64,000 nucleotides of DNA from Bimastos eiseni (lineage: Eukaryota > Annelida > Clitellata > Crassiclitellata > Lumbricidae). The position numbers were made by a program, and so were the translations under genes. This document shows, piece after piece, positions 48,007-62,600 of this stretch. The notes below the pieces were generated by a model. That model was not told where the DNA came from. It worked only from the letters and a program-made list of their open reading frames with translations, and did not search any database. The stretch covers positions 522,001-586,000 of the forward strand of contig OY365810.1 in NCBI GenBank assembly GCA_959347315.1, in the 5' to 3' direction. Position 1 is the stretch's first letter, and the number at the start of each line of letters is the position of its first letter.

Positions 48007-48885
48007 TGAACTTTCTGTACCACTTAGACAGTCTAGCCGTAGATCATTCAAGTCGACCCGAACCAACACGTGACAATTCTCTCGTGTTTAGTTTATTGAG
48101 TCAAGTCTGTGAAATAGATTATAGAAGCAATACAACAGGACTTCATCCTGTTCTATTTTACAGAATTACTAAGTGTAGAGCCTAATTATAAGCTGCAAAT
48201 ACCATGAGTAGGTATACTGAACACAATACTGACTTAGATGTAGAAGATCCTGAAAAGCCAAGTATAGCTTCAGGATGTAGGCTAACTATATATATATATA
48301 TATATGTATATGTTATAAATATATATATATATATCACATAATAATTATTGCTATCATATAAGAGAAGTTGTTTTGTACTTCTATAGACTATTACTGCTGA
48401 TAGTTTGTGTCATTAGTCAGATAAAATTATTGTGTTGAATTGTTAAGCAATTCCTGCCTATTAAACTATATGGTCAATGTCCACATGTTTCGGAGGCGAG
48501 AAAAAAAAATTCTACATTTGCAGAAGAACTGCGTGGTTTAGGATTTGTAATCCAAAACTGTTTTTATCATGTAAGACATGTACGAATCACCCATCATAAT
48601 TATGGCGTGTCTAAACATGTTACCGTTCTTCGTTTATTTAATTCTTCGGTCGACAGTTATTGCGTGGCAGAATTGTAAGGCAGTGCTCACTAGCATGGTC
48701 CAATGTATTATTCCTAGCGACGAGCAATGCTCTTTCAATGGGAAGGCTAAATTTTGTTCCTCGACAGTGCAGTGTGTTTAGTCCTTTCTTTTACATTCTA
48801 TGTACGAGCAATGTATCATGTCCGCCACAATCCCCCTCGATAGTTGTACCTATTCATGAGTATCTAGAAATCTAGGCCTATACAT
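48007..48885. other. Intergenic with an AT palindrome, no gene seen
   Basis: AT-rich; contains a (TA)n tract at about 48288-48335 that is nearly self-complementary. No exons recognised. Confidence 0.5.
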
Positions 48886-51800
48886 GTGGCGTTCTGCCGC
48901 CCGAGCGCCTGCCTAGCGCTAACGGACGGTATCGACCCCAGCTTGCTGACACGCCTGGAGTCGCCCGAGTCACTACCTTACCAAATCTCAATGCCAAGCG
49001 GTTACTCTCTATATCTACCAGGACGTTCACTATCACCAGGCAAGATTAGGAACGGGTCTCTTCTCCAAGAAAGGAAACACGGCTCGAATTAGTAACGAGG
49101 TCTGACTCTGCCTATTCCGCGGTCGCCGGATGGGCAACGTTCTGAGGATGGCCGTACTCAAAACAGGGTTCATAATCATACCGGCAGGAGTCTTCCTCGC
49201 CTTGCATACCTTCCAAGCTACTAGCCTCGTCTTCCTCTACCTCTACCTGATGTCGTACCGTTCAGCATCTTGTGACTCTGAAACTATCGCCATTTAGGGA
49301 CACCAAACGTTCTCTTAAGTTACGAGGTTCAGACATATTTGAAACAAGTCCATAAGCCATTTCGGCCTATACAATTATCGGTAGCTAAATCCAACGTCTT
49401 ATACTCTTAGACATTACTGTCCCCAACTCTCTAACCTCTGTCGTCCTAGACACACCAGTCTCACAGCACTTCGTCATATCATGCTAGACACTTAGCTATC
49501 ACGTCTTCTGCTCAACACGTATCTCTCGATCTATTTCCGTGTATGGCATAAACGGCCGCACACGTATATTTTGTCATGCACATTTGACTGACTACGTTCC
49601 CGTCCTCTGTGTTAGCAGTTACCCACCAACACTGATATATTCTGCTTCGATAAAAATGACACTGGCATGGTATTCACGGACACTGATAGTGAAGGTCTTC
49701 TGTCTATAACCTTCGCTATCTGCACACAGATCTTCGATCCGACCTACGCACGAGGGGGCCCGACCTCGCACTTTAGTCAGCTCTCAGAACTGTGTGTGAC
49801 GACAAACAACCATGTATTCACCTGGGTACCCGATTACCCAAACGTACTCGTATCGATCACTTCGATCAGACACGCAAATAGATACACTTCGGGAAAACGG
49901 GAGGAGTATCTATGACCAACGTAGGTAGCCAACAGTAATATTTACGCATCGATCAATTCTTGGTCTGCTTACTATCGTTACCCTGGGTTCCGACTGCCCA
50001 GACTTTCACGTCGGCCTCTTGGCCCATTTCCGTGCGTGGCATACCGGCCTCACACGCATAAGTTATCATGCACACGATTGACCGTCCTCTGCGTTGGCAG
50101 TTGTCCGCCAAAACCGTAATATATTCTGATACTCGGAAAACCGGGAGGAGTAACTATGACCAACGTAGGTAACAAACAAGAGTATCTATCGAACGACTAT
50201 AAAGCCATCAAGAAGAGTTACTTGACTAGTAACCTGAAGGTATCAATCGGCACCAGTGTTTTCACTTGTTTGTCACGTGCTCTTCTAACGTGTTCACCCT
50301 CCACGTGTAATTCCAGCGGGTCCTTCGGGAATTTCCCCGATATTTCTATCGAACGTATTCAATGGGGAACTTTCCCCGTATCTGCCAACTCTCCACCGGC
50401 AGCTCTCTCGGTTTGTACGGCTGCTACTGCGAGAATCTACTCGGCTTGTATCTCTTGCGGCCACCCGAATTTTCATGTCTCCGACAACCTGGGGAAAACG
50501 GGAGGAGTAACTATGACCGAACTAGGTAGCCAACAAGTATATTCCTCGGCCGGCTTGCATCTGTCATATACTTTAATATCCGATCACCCAGACTCTCACA
50601 TGTCTGTAACTTCCTTGAACTGCACTTTTTCCTCTCATCGTAGGATCATCTAGATACTCGTCACCTAGAGCTCTGACCAACGGTAATGCACCAACTCTCG
50701 TTTCTCAGACTCGATTCTCTCACAGGCACCTGAGGTAAGTGTCACCACGTTACCTCTATGTTTCACACAGACCTGTATTATTATAATCACTTTCTCTGAA
50801 GCAATTGTACTCTGTCTCTTATACACTGGAACAAACCACTGGCAGATCTTTCGAGGAAGTCCTCGAAAAGAGATTATGTAGTTAGATCTACAAGAAGAAA
50901 TTAGTAGATGCCTCGCGGGGAAACCGCGAGCCAAGATATTGCAACTAGACACACAAGTGAATAGATTTCTGGAAAACCGAGAGGAGTAACTGTGACCAAC
51001 ATAGGTAGCCAGTCAGAATATTTACCGGAAGACCGTAAGACAATCAAGAAGACATACTGCGGGGACACCGCAAGTACAGATATTACGTTTAGTAACTCAG
51101 GTAAAGATACGCGGGGAAACCGCGACCTAAGACATTGCGATCAGACACGCAATTCAACAGATTGCTGGTAAACGAGAGGAGTAAGTATGACCACCGTTAG
51201 GTAGCCAAGCATAGATATTTACGGAAAACCGTAAATAGAAAGAATATGCGGAGACGCCCACAATTGATCAGGTTTTCGGCACCAAAGGGAACTTTCCCTG
51301 TATCTAACGCAACAGTGGGGTCACCCTCCCCGTATTTATCGAATGTATTCATGTTTTCCAGTATTTGTCAACGGCTTCTCAGGTAGCTCTCAGTCTGTTT
51401 CCAACGGCTTCACGGGGCCGCCCTCCCCGTCTTTTAACCAACGTGTACACTGGGGAATTCTTCCCGTAAATTGTCTCAACAGTCGCCATAAATCTGTTTC
51501 GATGTAGCGTTCGGTTGCTCGGGGCTTTACCCGATCTCTATTTCTCACGGCCACCGACGGGGTCACGTATCCGACAACCTGCTGGTATTCGTGAGGAGTA
51601 ACTATGACCGATCTAGGTAGCCAACCAGAATATTTCTCGGCCACCAGAACTCCCACGGTCTGTACGGTCGGGGATTTTTCCCAGTCTATCTCTCTGTCGG
51701 CCGCCGAGGCCTTTCTCGATATATGCGTCGGTCCCTTCTGGGACTCACTCAGTCTGTATCACTCACGGCCACCAATGGGGTCACCATCTTCCCCGTATTT

Positions 51801-52262
51801 CCGAACAGAACTGTCATTCATTCATTTATTTCTCACGATCGGACTTTCTCTGTCAGCCTGTTGACTCTTACGATCAGGGCACGGTCCGTCTTGCGATCGA
51901 CGGCAGAGGGGCCCACCCCACCAGATCAGCGAAAAGCAGCACCAGCCTGACCGCGAGAGCGGCTGTCACTAGAGGTCGTATTTATATGGCAACACTCAAC
52001 GATCCCTGGAGCGGTACGAGAACCACTCTACGTATGAAGCAGTACGAACCACTGCTTCACATATATAGCGATGCACCGCATGTCAGGCTATACTCAAGCC
52101 AATTCATGCGTCTGCAAGCTATGCACTCAATTAAAAACTGCCGATCGGTCTTCCTTCCTATACGCAACACTGTAAAAAAATAGACGTAAAATAACACTAT
52201 GGCGAGCCGATTATTTAAATAAATCATTCATTCAAACCTTGTGGCCTGTCCGCCACATACAT
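48886..52262. repeat. GC-rich block with six copies of a motif of about 55 bp, unclassified
   Basis: The base composition is visibly more GC-rich than the surroundings. The core GGAGGAGTAACTATGACC, followed by TAGGTAGCCAACA and AATATT, recurs near 49891, 50134, 50491, 50971, 51166 and 51582, at irregular spacings of 195-480 bp. Other pieces also recur, for example CCGTGTATGGCATAAACGG with CCGTGCGTGGCATACCGG. The edges carry short inverted ATGTGGCG / CGCCACAT near 48889 and 52252, which may be element ends. No protein family recognised. Candidates: large non-autonomous DNA transposon or scrambled satellite. Confidence 0.55.
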
Positions 52263-52639
52263 GCCTCTACTGACTCTTAGTGAGTCTTGGTTGACTCTAC
52301 AGCTTACCTTTGTAAAAAATCTACTATAAGTAGGGCCTAAAGGTCTATGCAAATAATATGATGGACTTTGATCCTGTTGTTCTTTATCTCTTGGCTTATC
52401 ACTTTAGCTTTACACTGCTTGAGTGCAAAAAACGTGTTATATCGTGATAAACAAGTATTGTTGGAGACGTAATTATATGCAACCTTATTGACTTGTTGAC
52501 CTATAGTGACATCCGATCCGCTCAAGCGTAAGCCTAGGCTTACGTGGCTCTGAATGACTTTCAATAGCAGATTATTGAATAACATTTAGGCGAGAGTTGG
52601 TAGAAATCAGAAGCGGTATGTCATAAGAATGCTTTCCAA

Positions 52640-53760
52640 TTCAATGATCATGTCATGTCATGTCACATCGTCATCGTCGCTTCGCGACGGTTGACTACAT
52701 GAATGGGAAAGTGATGTCCATTGCTTTCTGTCTCGTACGATGTTCATTAAGCTTGTGCCTTTTAAACTAGTCCATGCCATGACATTGTCAAACCAGCAGA
52801 TTCTGGGTCTTCCACGACTTCGGCCTTCTTCCACAATACTCAACATCACACTTTTCTCAATACTGTCTTTAGGCTGTCTCACAATGTGCTCGAAGTACCG
52901 CAGCTTTCGGGATTTGATGTGGCCCAAAAGTTTGCTGTTAACTTTCGCCATATGATATACTTGTTTGGTGGTCACCATTGCTGTCCATGGAATTCTGAAC
53001 AGTTTCCTCGTGCACTTGTTCTCAAATGCTTGTATGCGTTTCTCTTCTTCGTTCTTTATTACCAACGCCTCACAACCATACGTTGCTACTGGCCACGCCA
53101 AGGCCTTCATGAGTCGCAGTTTAGTTTAATTACTGACTGATTTATTCTTCCAGAGGCTTACCAACTTAAACATGACTGACATTCCCATAGCTAATCTTGA
53201 TTTTACCTCACTCGCGCAGTCTCCGTCCTTCGTTACTCTGTTCCCCCAAGTATGTAAATGAGTCCACTTGTTCCAGTTTGTATCCGTCCGCTTTGATCAA
53301 AAGTACGTCATTGTTATTTGTCATTACATTTTGTCTTTGCTACGTTAATCAGCATACTGTATTCTTTTGCTGATATCTCAACACGTTGCACCAACTCCTG
53401 TAAATCCTCAGGTGAAGTGGCCAGTAGCACGATGTCATCAGCATACCTAATTTATTTATAGTCTTCCCTCCAATACTGAAACCCTTGTTGTAGGCTAGTA
53501 GTGCTTTCCGCATTACCTGCTCTGCCAGAATGTTAAACAGGCTTGGTTATAAATTACATCCTTTTCGGACTCCTTTCTTGATACTATACCATGTCGACAT
53601 AATTCCGTCTGTCTTGACAGTAGCTCGTTGTTCTTTGTCATTCAATGATCGGTCACCATCAATAATTTTCAGTAGGCCATCATGCAGAGGTCAAGTGAAA
53701 GAGATTCATCGTGATTCATGCTGTCTCTCCCACGTGACCTCTGCATTCTGACCTGTCACC
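52640..53760 (-). mobile_element. LINE (RTE/L1-like) fragment
   Basis: The minus-strand frame 52658-53110 contains YGCEALVIKNEEEKRIQAFE, KCTRKLFRIPW, KLRYFEHIVRQ and GRPRICWFDNV. This is the well-known C-terminal region of LINE ORF2 proteins (YG.E.W......RI.AFE; RKLRYFGH; GRPR..W.DN). Further reverse-transcriptase pieces with frameshifts continue to about 53760. Dead. Confidence 0.88.
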
Positions 53761-53769
53761 GATGATGAC

Positions 53770-54650
53770 AAAACGATCTGGCTGGTTCTTACTTGATTTG
53801 ATAAAGCGCCTGTATACAATGTAGGCCTATAAACTGAATTCCCTGAAACGACTGTGACTGATATCATACTAGAATCACGCCCCAAATTTTGAACAGCCGC
53901 TCTGCCTCGCCTCTGAGTCTGTGTCAGGATGGGTCTACACGATCGCGATTGTTCCATTTGGTGAGTGCTTCGAGTGAGGTTATAGTTTTACCACAAACGT
54001 TGATTTGTAAATGAAAATTTGTCCAACCCTCACATGATGCGAATACAAATGGCGAATTGCGCAATCTAAAACTAAAATAGTGAAATCTCGGAATTTTAAG
54101 GAAATTGTATACTGAAAACAGAAAAACTGACTCAGAAAAATTCGCATCAGAACGTTGGGTGACTTTATCGGGACAGACAAAAAGACATCCCCGCTTTATA
54201 GTCAAGATTAGGTTACATGTGTAATAATCGACATTTGATCGTACATTTTAATTTCAGAATTCTTTTTCTCAGACTTGATTTACTGAAAAACTTCGAGTCT
54301 TAACAGTTGACTAGGCAGCTTGATGTCGAAGAATCCGAGTTGACAGTGATTTGTCCTCTGGATAAGTGGCAGATCGGTCGATTTTCACTGATGAGTATGG
54401 CCATGGGTGAAGCTTATATAAGGGTCGTCAACAAGACTGAAAAGTCTCACATCTTGGAGAACAGTGGGATCGGATCATCTCGTCACGAATGCAAACAAGA
54501 TAATGGGGCCTTCTGCTAAACATTAAAACATCACATGCAGTAAAGCAGCACAAACCAAAATTAAGTCGTGTTTATGGAGATAATAAACCTAGTAGTCCTC
54601 ATGACTGTCAGCGCTTTTGACGCTTCTCTCCATTCTTGTTCAAGTAATTT
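53770..54650. other. No feature recognised
   Basis: Between the LINE fragment and the end of gene D. Open frames here lack similarity to anything I know. It should contain the 3' UTR of gene D. Confidence 0.45.
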
Positions 54651-54657
54651 CTTAATC

Positions 54658-56653
54658 TTATTTGCTACATATAATTTTGCAGTGAAGTACTACATCATAT
54701 GCAGCAGTCCTCTTTTGTGTTACTGCATGGATTTCATCCACTAAGTTCCAGATAATACTTGCAGTAATCGGCCTACGTATCCTATGTCCTAGTTTTCCTG
54801 TTGAGTTGCGGTCTGAAAGGAAAAGAAAAACCTAACTTCAATACATTATGCAATTATTTAGTAACGTTGTCATCAATAAGTACGGTACGGGTTAGGGTTA
54901 GGGTACCTAATACATTAGAGATAAGCTGATCGAAACAGGACAACGATCCTAAATTTGAGAAGATGAAAGAGAGATTGGGTCCGGAGTCAACGCCTGTCAA
55001 ATCAGCAGCGGAATATCTGAGTTGTATCATACAGTTGTTTGGTATATCAGAAATATTTTCATATAGGATTCCAGATAAAATTTTATATGGCTGGACGGCA
55101 AGTTTCGTGATTGTTTGAGCTGCATACAAACATAGGCAGAGGTAAGGACTAAAGGACGGTAAAGACTTGCTTCTCTTCCAGGTTAGTAAACGTTTTCACC
55201 TGCAGCAGCATTGTTTCATACTTTCTAACAATGTCTATACTGCAGTATCTCGAGATATTTTCGCCTCAAACGTTTACAGCATAGGCCAATCTGTTTCTGG
55301 AATTTCAGTTCCGTCGTTTCAAATTTAAGATGATTCCTCCTTTAGTTTCTGTCAAATTTGGCAGCTTGAATTCTGCATCCACAATTTATTCTAAAAAATT
55401 ACACTTTGAAATTGGAAGGCGCAAAGTTCAGTCTTGGTCTCCAATAGCATTAACACTTTTCGTAATAGTATTTAACGTCTAGGCCTATTCATGTCACTCC
55501 CTCATTTGGTCTTTTGTGTAAATATCATAACCCGATCAGAGGAAGGCTTATGTGTAATTGTGTGGATGTTAAAAGTAAGTACCTACATCCCATGCTTGTA
55601 GACGTTGTACTATATCGCTAAACGTTGGTCTTTCTGAAGAGTCTATTTTCCTGCAGTCTGAATTAAACAACAACAACAACACATTAATTCAAACGAATTA
55701 AATCAAATATATCACAGCTAATATTGAAGCAGAAAACCAGAAAATAGTGTTTGCAGTGCCACATTACAGTTCACGTGTACAATTACAAGATCGTAATCGT
55801 AATCTCAACATTTCTACAACGCCCACAAAAGCGAAGTCGCGGGAACCAGCTTATTCACAAGAGCGACAACAAGAAACGGTGAGAGTCACAATCATCGTAA
55901 ACTATAAGGAGAAACTGTTTACCAAGTAAATTGACTTCTTTGATAAATCGTTGTCATTGGTTATGTCATTGATGTTATTATAACAACTTAGATGTGCGTA
56001 ACACTGCGTATGCTAACGGTTCAATAAATAATTATAAACTACTAACCAATTAAAATTCTCTTCAGTTCCTTAGGACACGAATCCGGAATCCCAAGTCGTC
56101 TGGCTCCATTCCGAATGTCGGCGATGATTTCTGTAAGTACCTTTTGATCTTTGTACGTCTGTTTTTTTGTCAGTATCTCCCAAATGATAATGCCAAAACT
56201 TTAAATGCAAGCAACATAACTGACATTGAATGGGCCGAGTAGACCGCTGGTATGTCTGTTTTTCTTCTTCAGTAACACTGCCGATACAGGGCGTCGATAC
56301 AGAGCAACGCTACTGTAAAACAAATAGGTCTGTACGAGATTTATCAATAGGTCTCATCGGCCATTGTATGTTCTATTATATAATGGTTAAGATTTCTAAT
56401 AAACACACTGATTACACATGAATAGCATTAAATAGAGACGGTTAAAGTTGTCATTGCATTGCAGCAACTCCTCTGTTAATTAAGACATTCGTTTATAATT
56501 AGTACAATCTGACAATAACGCAGATATGCTTAAATGAGTAACAGTGAGCAATAATACTACCTATAATTATAACATGGAATTATATGTTGTTGTACATTGA
56601 TCGGGAATAAATTGAGTGTGTATTTGGGAGGGAGGACATGGTTGTGTGTTCTG

Positions 56654-56685
<32 letters not shown>

Positions 56686-59600
56686 CCAAAACGATTTGAT
56701 ACAGCGCCCATTCAAGGTATCTACTCAGAGGCGCTCCCGGCCTCATCCTTGGCTAAAAAGGACTGTTTTAAGAGAGGCGTAAATGAAGATCATGAGTTCT
56801 TAGGTAGAAGACGGAGATCTATGGGAAGTCCATTCCAGATGGTAGGTCCCACGACCGGGAAAGCCCGATTCTGCATCATAGAAGTGCGCGCAAAAGGGAC
56901 GATCAGGTCGCCATGAACTGCAGAGCGAAGTGGTCGTCGACCACTGCTGGCAGTGATAGGGCGACATGGCTCCTGCAAATAAGCAGGCTCTGTACTGCGA
57001 AGACAGCGCCCAACCAAGGCAGTTCTCTAGGTCTTGGTTGTTGGGGGTGGGGTGGGTGTCGTATGAGTGAACGTCCTATGATTGAACGTCCTATGAGTGA
57101 ACGTCGTATGAGTGAACGTCGTATGATTGAACGTCCTATGAGTGAACGTCGTATGAGTGAACGTCGTATGATTGAACGTCCTATGAGTGAACGTCGTATG
57201 AGTGAACGTCCTATGATTGAACGTCCTATGAGTGAACGTCGTATGATTGAACGTCCTATGAGTAAACGTCCTATGATTGAACGTCCTATGAGTGAACGTC
57301 CTATGATTGAACGTCCTATGATTGAACGTCCTATGAGTGAACGTCCTATGAGTGAACGTCCTATGATTGAACGTCCTATGAGTGAACGTCGTATGAGTGA
57401 ACGTCGTATGATTGAACGTCCTATGAGTGTACGTCGTATGATTGAACGTCCTATGAGTGAACGTCCTATGATTGAACGTCCTATGAGTGAACGTCCTATG
57501 AGTGAACGTCGTATGAGTGAACGTCGTATGAGTGTACGTCCTATGAGTGAACGTCGTATGAGTGAACGTCGTATGATTGAACGTCCTATGAGTGAACGTC
57601 GTATGAGTGAACGTCGTATGATTGAACGTCCTATGAGTGAACGTCGTACGAGTGAACGTCCTATGATTGAACGTCCTATGAGTGAACGTCGTATGATTGA
57701 ACGTCCTATGAGTGAACGTCCTATGATTGAACGTCCTATGAGTGAACGTCCTATGATTGAACGTCCTATGATTGAACGTCCTATGAGTGAACGTCCTATG
57801 AGTGAACGTCCTATGATTGAACGTCCTATGAGTGAACGTCGTATGAGTGAACGTCGTATGAGTGTACGTCCTATGAGTGATCGTCGAATGAGTGAACGTC
57901 CTATGAGTGAACGTCCTATGATTGAACGTCCTATGAGTGAACGTCCTATGAGTGATCGTCGAATGAGTGAACGTCCTATGAGTGATCGTCGAATGAGTGA
58001 TCGTCGAATGAGTGAACTTCCTATGAGTGATCGTCGAATGAGTGAACGTCCTATGATTGAACGTCCTATGAGTGAACGTCCTATGATTGAACGTCCTATG
58101 AGTGAACGTCCTATGAGTGAACGTCCTATGAGTGAACGTCCTATGATTGAACGTCCTATGATTGAACGTCCTATGAGTGAACGTCGTATGAGTGAACGTC
58201 GTATGATTGAACGTCCTATGAGTGAACGTCGTATGATTGAACGTCCTATGAGTGAACGTCCTATGATTGAACGTTCTATGAGTGAACGTCCTATGAGTGA
58301 ACGTCCTATGATTGAACGTCCTATGAGTGAACGTCGTATGAGTGAACGTCGGATGAGTGAACGTCCTATGAGTTATCGTCGAATGAGTGAACGTCCTATG
58401 AGTGAACGTCCTATGATTGAACGTCCTATGAGTGAACGTCCTATGAGTGATCGTCGAATGAGTGAACGTCCTATGAGTGAACGTCCTATGATTGAACGTC
58501 CTATGAGTGAACGTCCTATGAGTGATCGTCGAATGAGTGAACGTCCTATGAGTGATCGTCGAATGAGTGAACGTCCTATGAGTGAACGTCCTATGATTGA
58601 ACGTCCTATGAGTGAACGTCGTATGAGTGAACGACGTATGAGTGTATGTCCTATGAGTGATCGTCGAATGAGTGAACGTCCTATGAGTGAACGTCCTATG
58701 ATTGAACGTCCTATGAGTGAACGTCGTATGAGTGAACGTCCTATGAGTGAACGTCCTATGAGTGAACGTCCTATGAGTGAACGTCCTATGATTGAACGTC
58801 CTATGAGTGAACGTCCTATGCGTGAACGTCCTATGAGTGATCGTCGAATGAGTGAAAGTCCTATGAGTGAACGCCCTATGAGTGAACGTCCTATGAGTGA
58901 ACGTCCCATGAGTGAACGTCCTATGAGCGAATGTCCGAGGACCATTTGGAGTGTTGCTTTAATTATAAATAATAAATGTAATAATAATGACGATGATGAC
59001 TTTCGAGTGACGCTCTGAAAGTTTGGAGATCACCTCTACGATTACGAAGGATTACAGAGGAGATAAAATAATGTGAGACCTATAAATCTGTCGCACAGCC
59101 ACGACCTATGGCTACTGACCTAACCATATAATTCAAATATAATATCCAATGGTACAATTTCTTGCGTACCTCCATACATCACCTTCTCCTGTGTTGGATC
59201 CATCAAAAACCTCAGGAGTTTTAAAGGAACACTTCTCATCCACTTGGGTGCTCGTAAAGTTGTCATCGATTAGGCAGTATTGCGATATTTTTAGAGTTTT
59301 GTGAGAGACATCAAGTGATTCAATAATAAGAACTGGAACCAAATTGTAAGAGCGCACTTTCAAGTGAAATCAAAATTTACCATCCGGTGCAACGCATCAC
59401 TAAAACCGAAATTATATCCCTACCTACCTGTGCTTTGCCTGGCAAACTCGCACTACGACTTTACGTGTAGCTTCTGGCTATCTTATCATGCCAGTTCAGC
59501 ATGCTATATAACGATGTGTTCCCAACAATCACTTTCGGACGCCATTCAGCTTTGACCAGATTAGATTCTGATTAAGCAGAACCAGCAACTTGCTTATTGC

Positions 59601-62600
59601 TGTGTCATTTGGCTCAGCACTTGTGAATACGCTGGTATTCGCACTGAGAAATTATGCATTATACCATATCGTATTGCTGTTGGTGGCAACACTGAACTAC
59701 GTAAGGTGTATCTTTGTCTTGTCCTCGGCCTGGCAGTAGGCCCTAGTCATTTTCGTTTTGAAGGAATACATAAAAATAAACCATAGACTTGAAAACGATG
59801 CAATTCGACCTTTTATTAACTAAATAAAACATATTGTGATTTATGCAACCATTCGAGCACAAAGTTCAAACTTTATAAAAGTAAAATAACTTCACTGATT
59901 CAGCACCTTTAGATTTTCTTCCTAAAGCATGACTTAATTTTTCATTCCAGTTTTCATACAACGACTACATGTAGCTTGTGTGTAATTTGACCTATTACTA
60001 CCTAGTTAACCTAACCTATTACTACCTAGTTAACACAACTAATTTGACACAGATTAAAAGAGTCTAAAAGGTGGCATAACTATAAAACTAATGCAACCAT
60101 CCAACATTTTTGCATCACACAAACCAGCTTATACTGCACAAATCATGGAATATTAGGTGCTAGTATTTGTAATCTGGAATAGAAAATAAGCCTTAGGGCC
60201 TGGAAAGTATTGGTAGGCATTAGGCCTATTGCCAATGTATCTTGGAATGCATGTATATTTTTACCCCGTATGTATCTTTTAGCGCCATAATCATGGGTTC
60301 AAACTTTCAGTTTTACGAATGTATACAATTTTTTTTATTAAGCCGTTGACTCTTGCTGCATTACTGTGAAGCACCGATGCTAATAGATATTTTTAAACTT
60401 AAAATAAACTCACTTTGAGTCGAACTAAGATTTTTGTGAATGATGCCTTCCTTGTGTAGATACTTCATACCACTGGCGATTTGCATGGCCCAGTCTTTTA
60501 CCATTGGTAGATTCACTTCAGACTCTGTGTATTTCTCCAATGCACTCCTCACGGATCCTCCTGCTGCATATTCCATCATGACGTAAACAGATGGAGATAG
60601 TAGGACTACGTCGTAAAACTTTATCAAATTCTCGTGATTTAACGCCATCCATTGTTGGCCTTTGTTGCAGATTTTCTCTTCTTTAGTCAACTCCCCTTCG
60701 TTGGTTTGGTTTCCTTTAGTACACATGATTCGTTCACAGGCGCAGTGTATATCTTTGTACTGCATAGGGCCATGTATTTCACCACAGTTTAATTTTTTCT
60801 CTATGTAGCGGGCTTCAGAAAAGGCATTTTTCATGACATCCTGCGGTCCAAAGAAATGACAACGTTGAATGAAGTAGGCAGAATAATTAGTAATATGCAA
60901 GACGTTTATATAACATCTAGCATAATCCGGCTAGTGTTGTTTGCATTATGAAGTTATTAATTTTTAAACTGTCTAAAAAGTGAATCTATTAGCATAATTT
61001 CTCATATGGACTAAATATTCAACGAAAAAGCAGTTCAGTCATCCATTCGGAACTGTTGCGAGGTCAGTGACGAAGTTGTATACAATGGAACGCCATCAAG
61101 TTTTCGCTATAAATTTTTCATCAGTGCACGTTTTTCCCCATCAATTTTTCGCCAGTATGTTTTTTCGCCATTTCATCGATCCAGCTTCCATTTAAGCCTG
61201 ATGATTTTTACAAATCCAGCTTCTATTTAAGAAGATCTGTTTTAATCGATCCAGCTTAGTTATATAGAAGCTAGACGAATTAAAATAATCCGGTTTAAAT
61301 GAAAGCTGGATCGATTAAAACAGATTTTTTAAGCAGAAGCTGGACTGACGAAAATCATCAGCCTTAAATAGAAGCTGGATCGATGATAAAGAATTACGTT
61401 TAAACGGAAGACAATAAGGCGAAGCTGGTTTGATGAAAATCATCAGGCTTAAATGGCAGCTGGATCAATGAAATGGCGAGAAATACGTCGGAGAAGAAAG
61501 TGTACTGGCGAAAAATTGATGGCGAAAAATTTACTACTCTGCTCTTGTATATAATTACATTCATTTTCTTCGGTTATTAGCCCAAAACTACGATAATAAA
61601 ATTGAAATTTTTTTTGCCCAAAGACAATAGCAATAGAATAATGGGTAACTTAATAGTCGGCCCACACATAGGTCCGTAGACTATGCAGTATTTAATTTAG
61701 TAAAACTTGTCAATACCATATTGTCACAGCCATTTGGCACCAGTCCTACATTCTCCTCTGGTTGTTGTGGTGATCCATGATCTACAACAGGTAATTCATT
61801 CAGTTATCAAATTCTAAAAACATTTTAAAACTAATATTAGCTAATATTAACTTGTTTTGCGCTTTGCTAATACAAATCACATCAGCTAATGGGACACCAA
61901 AACACAGCCTAAGGCCATTTCAGATTCACTGGCAGTAAGCTAAAGCAAGAAGGCATTTATTTAGCAGAACGCTGTTACCAAATAAGACTAAAAACTGAAA
62001 GACAGGATCATTATGCTATTAATCTACTTCTACCTAAGTATACCTACTGTGCTAAGTATCAACAGACAATATAATGTATTCGCTTTGACAGTGAGCCCAA
62101 TTATTAGACGGGGCGGCAAATTTATTAAATGTTTCTGACATTCTTTTCAGGCGTTTCTTAAAAGAATGACATGGAGAGCAAAAAATATGAAAAGATAGCC
62201 ATGGTGCGGTCCATCACACTCTTCCTCTAATATGTAAACATGTTTGAATTTGTTGTGTATACTGATACCCTAAATGTTGCTTTGCTGCGTATGCGCGATT
62301 GGTAAAGTTTGTCCTTGAAAGTAAAGTAAGTCTCTAAACTATTTTGCACTACAATACACTACTTTACCGTTAGAAATCGTCGCCTAAGACAATTATTAAT
62401 TCACACAAAGCAGATCACAAGTAACACTTACTCTTCTTCCGAAAGTACCGGTAGTACACTAATGCAGCAACGATGACAATAGCAATAACGAGCAGCACCA
62501 GTAGCCACAGCCAATTTAGATTCTCTGAAGTGCCTGCACTACTCATTGCTACATCAACAAAACAGATCAATAAACAAACAGATCAAAGAAATTATTTGCT

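Noticed and set aside
50156..50653. 165-codon plus-strand frame
   Set aside because: Lies across the repeated GC-rich block; serine/threonine-rich with no recognisable domain and no counterpart in the other motif copies.
49891..51625. GGAGG followed 5-7 bases later by ATGACC, like bacterial ribosome binding sites before short frames
   Set aside because: The surroundings are a eukaryotic intron-rich locus, the frames are short and not conserved between copies, and the motif is better explained as a repeat.
54885..54907. GGGTTAGGGTTAGGGT telomere-like word
   Set aside because: Only two to three hexamers; too short to indicate an interstitial telomere rather than chance.
56913..59018. 701-codon plus-strand frame of MSERP/MIERP repeats
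   Set aside because: The frame is kept open only because the minisatellite unit is 15 bp; the opposite strand is open too, and the frame begins inside a LINE tail. No sign of a real gene.
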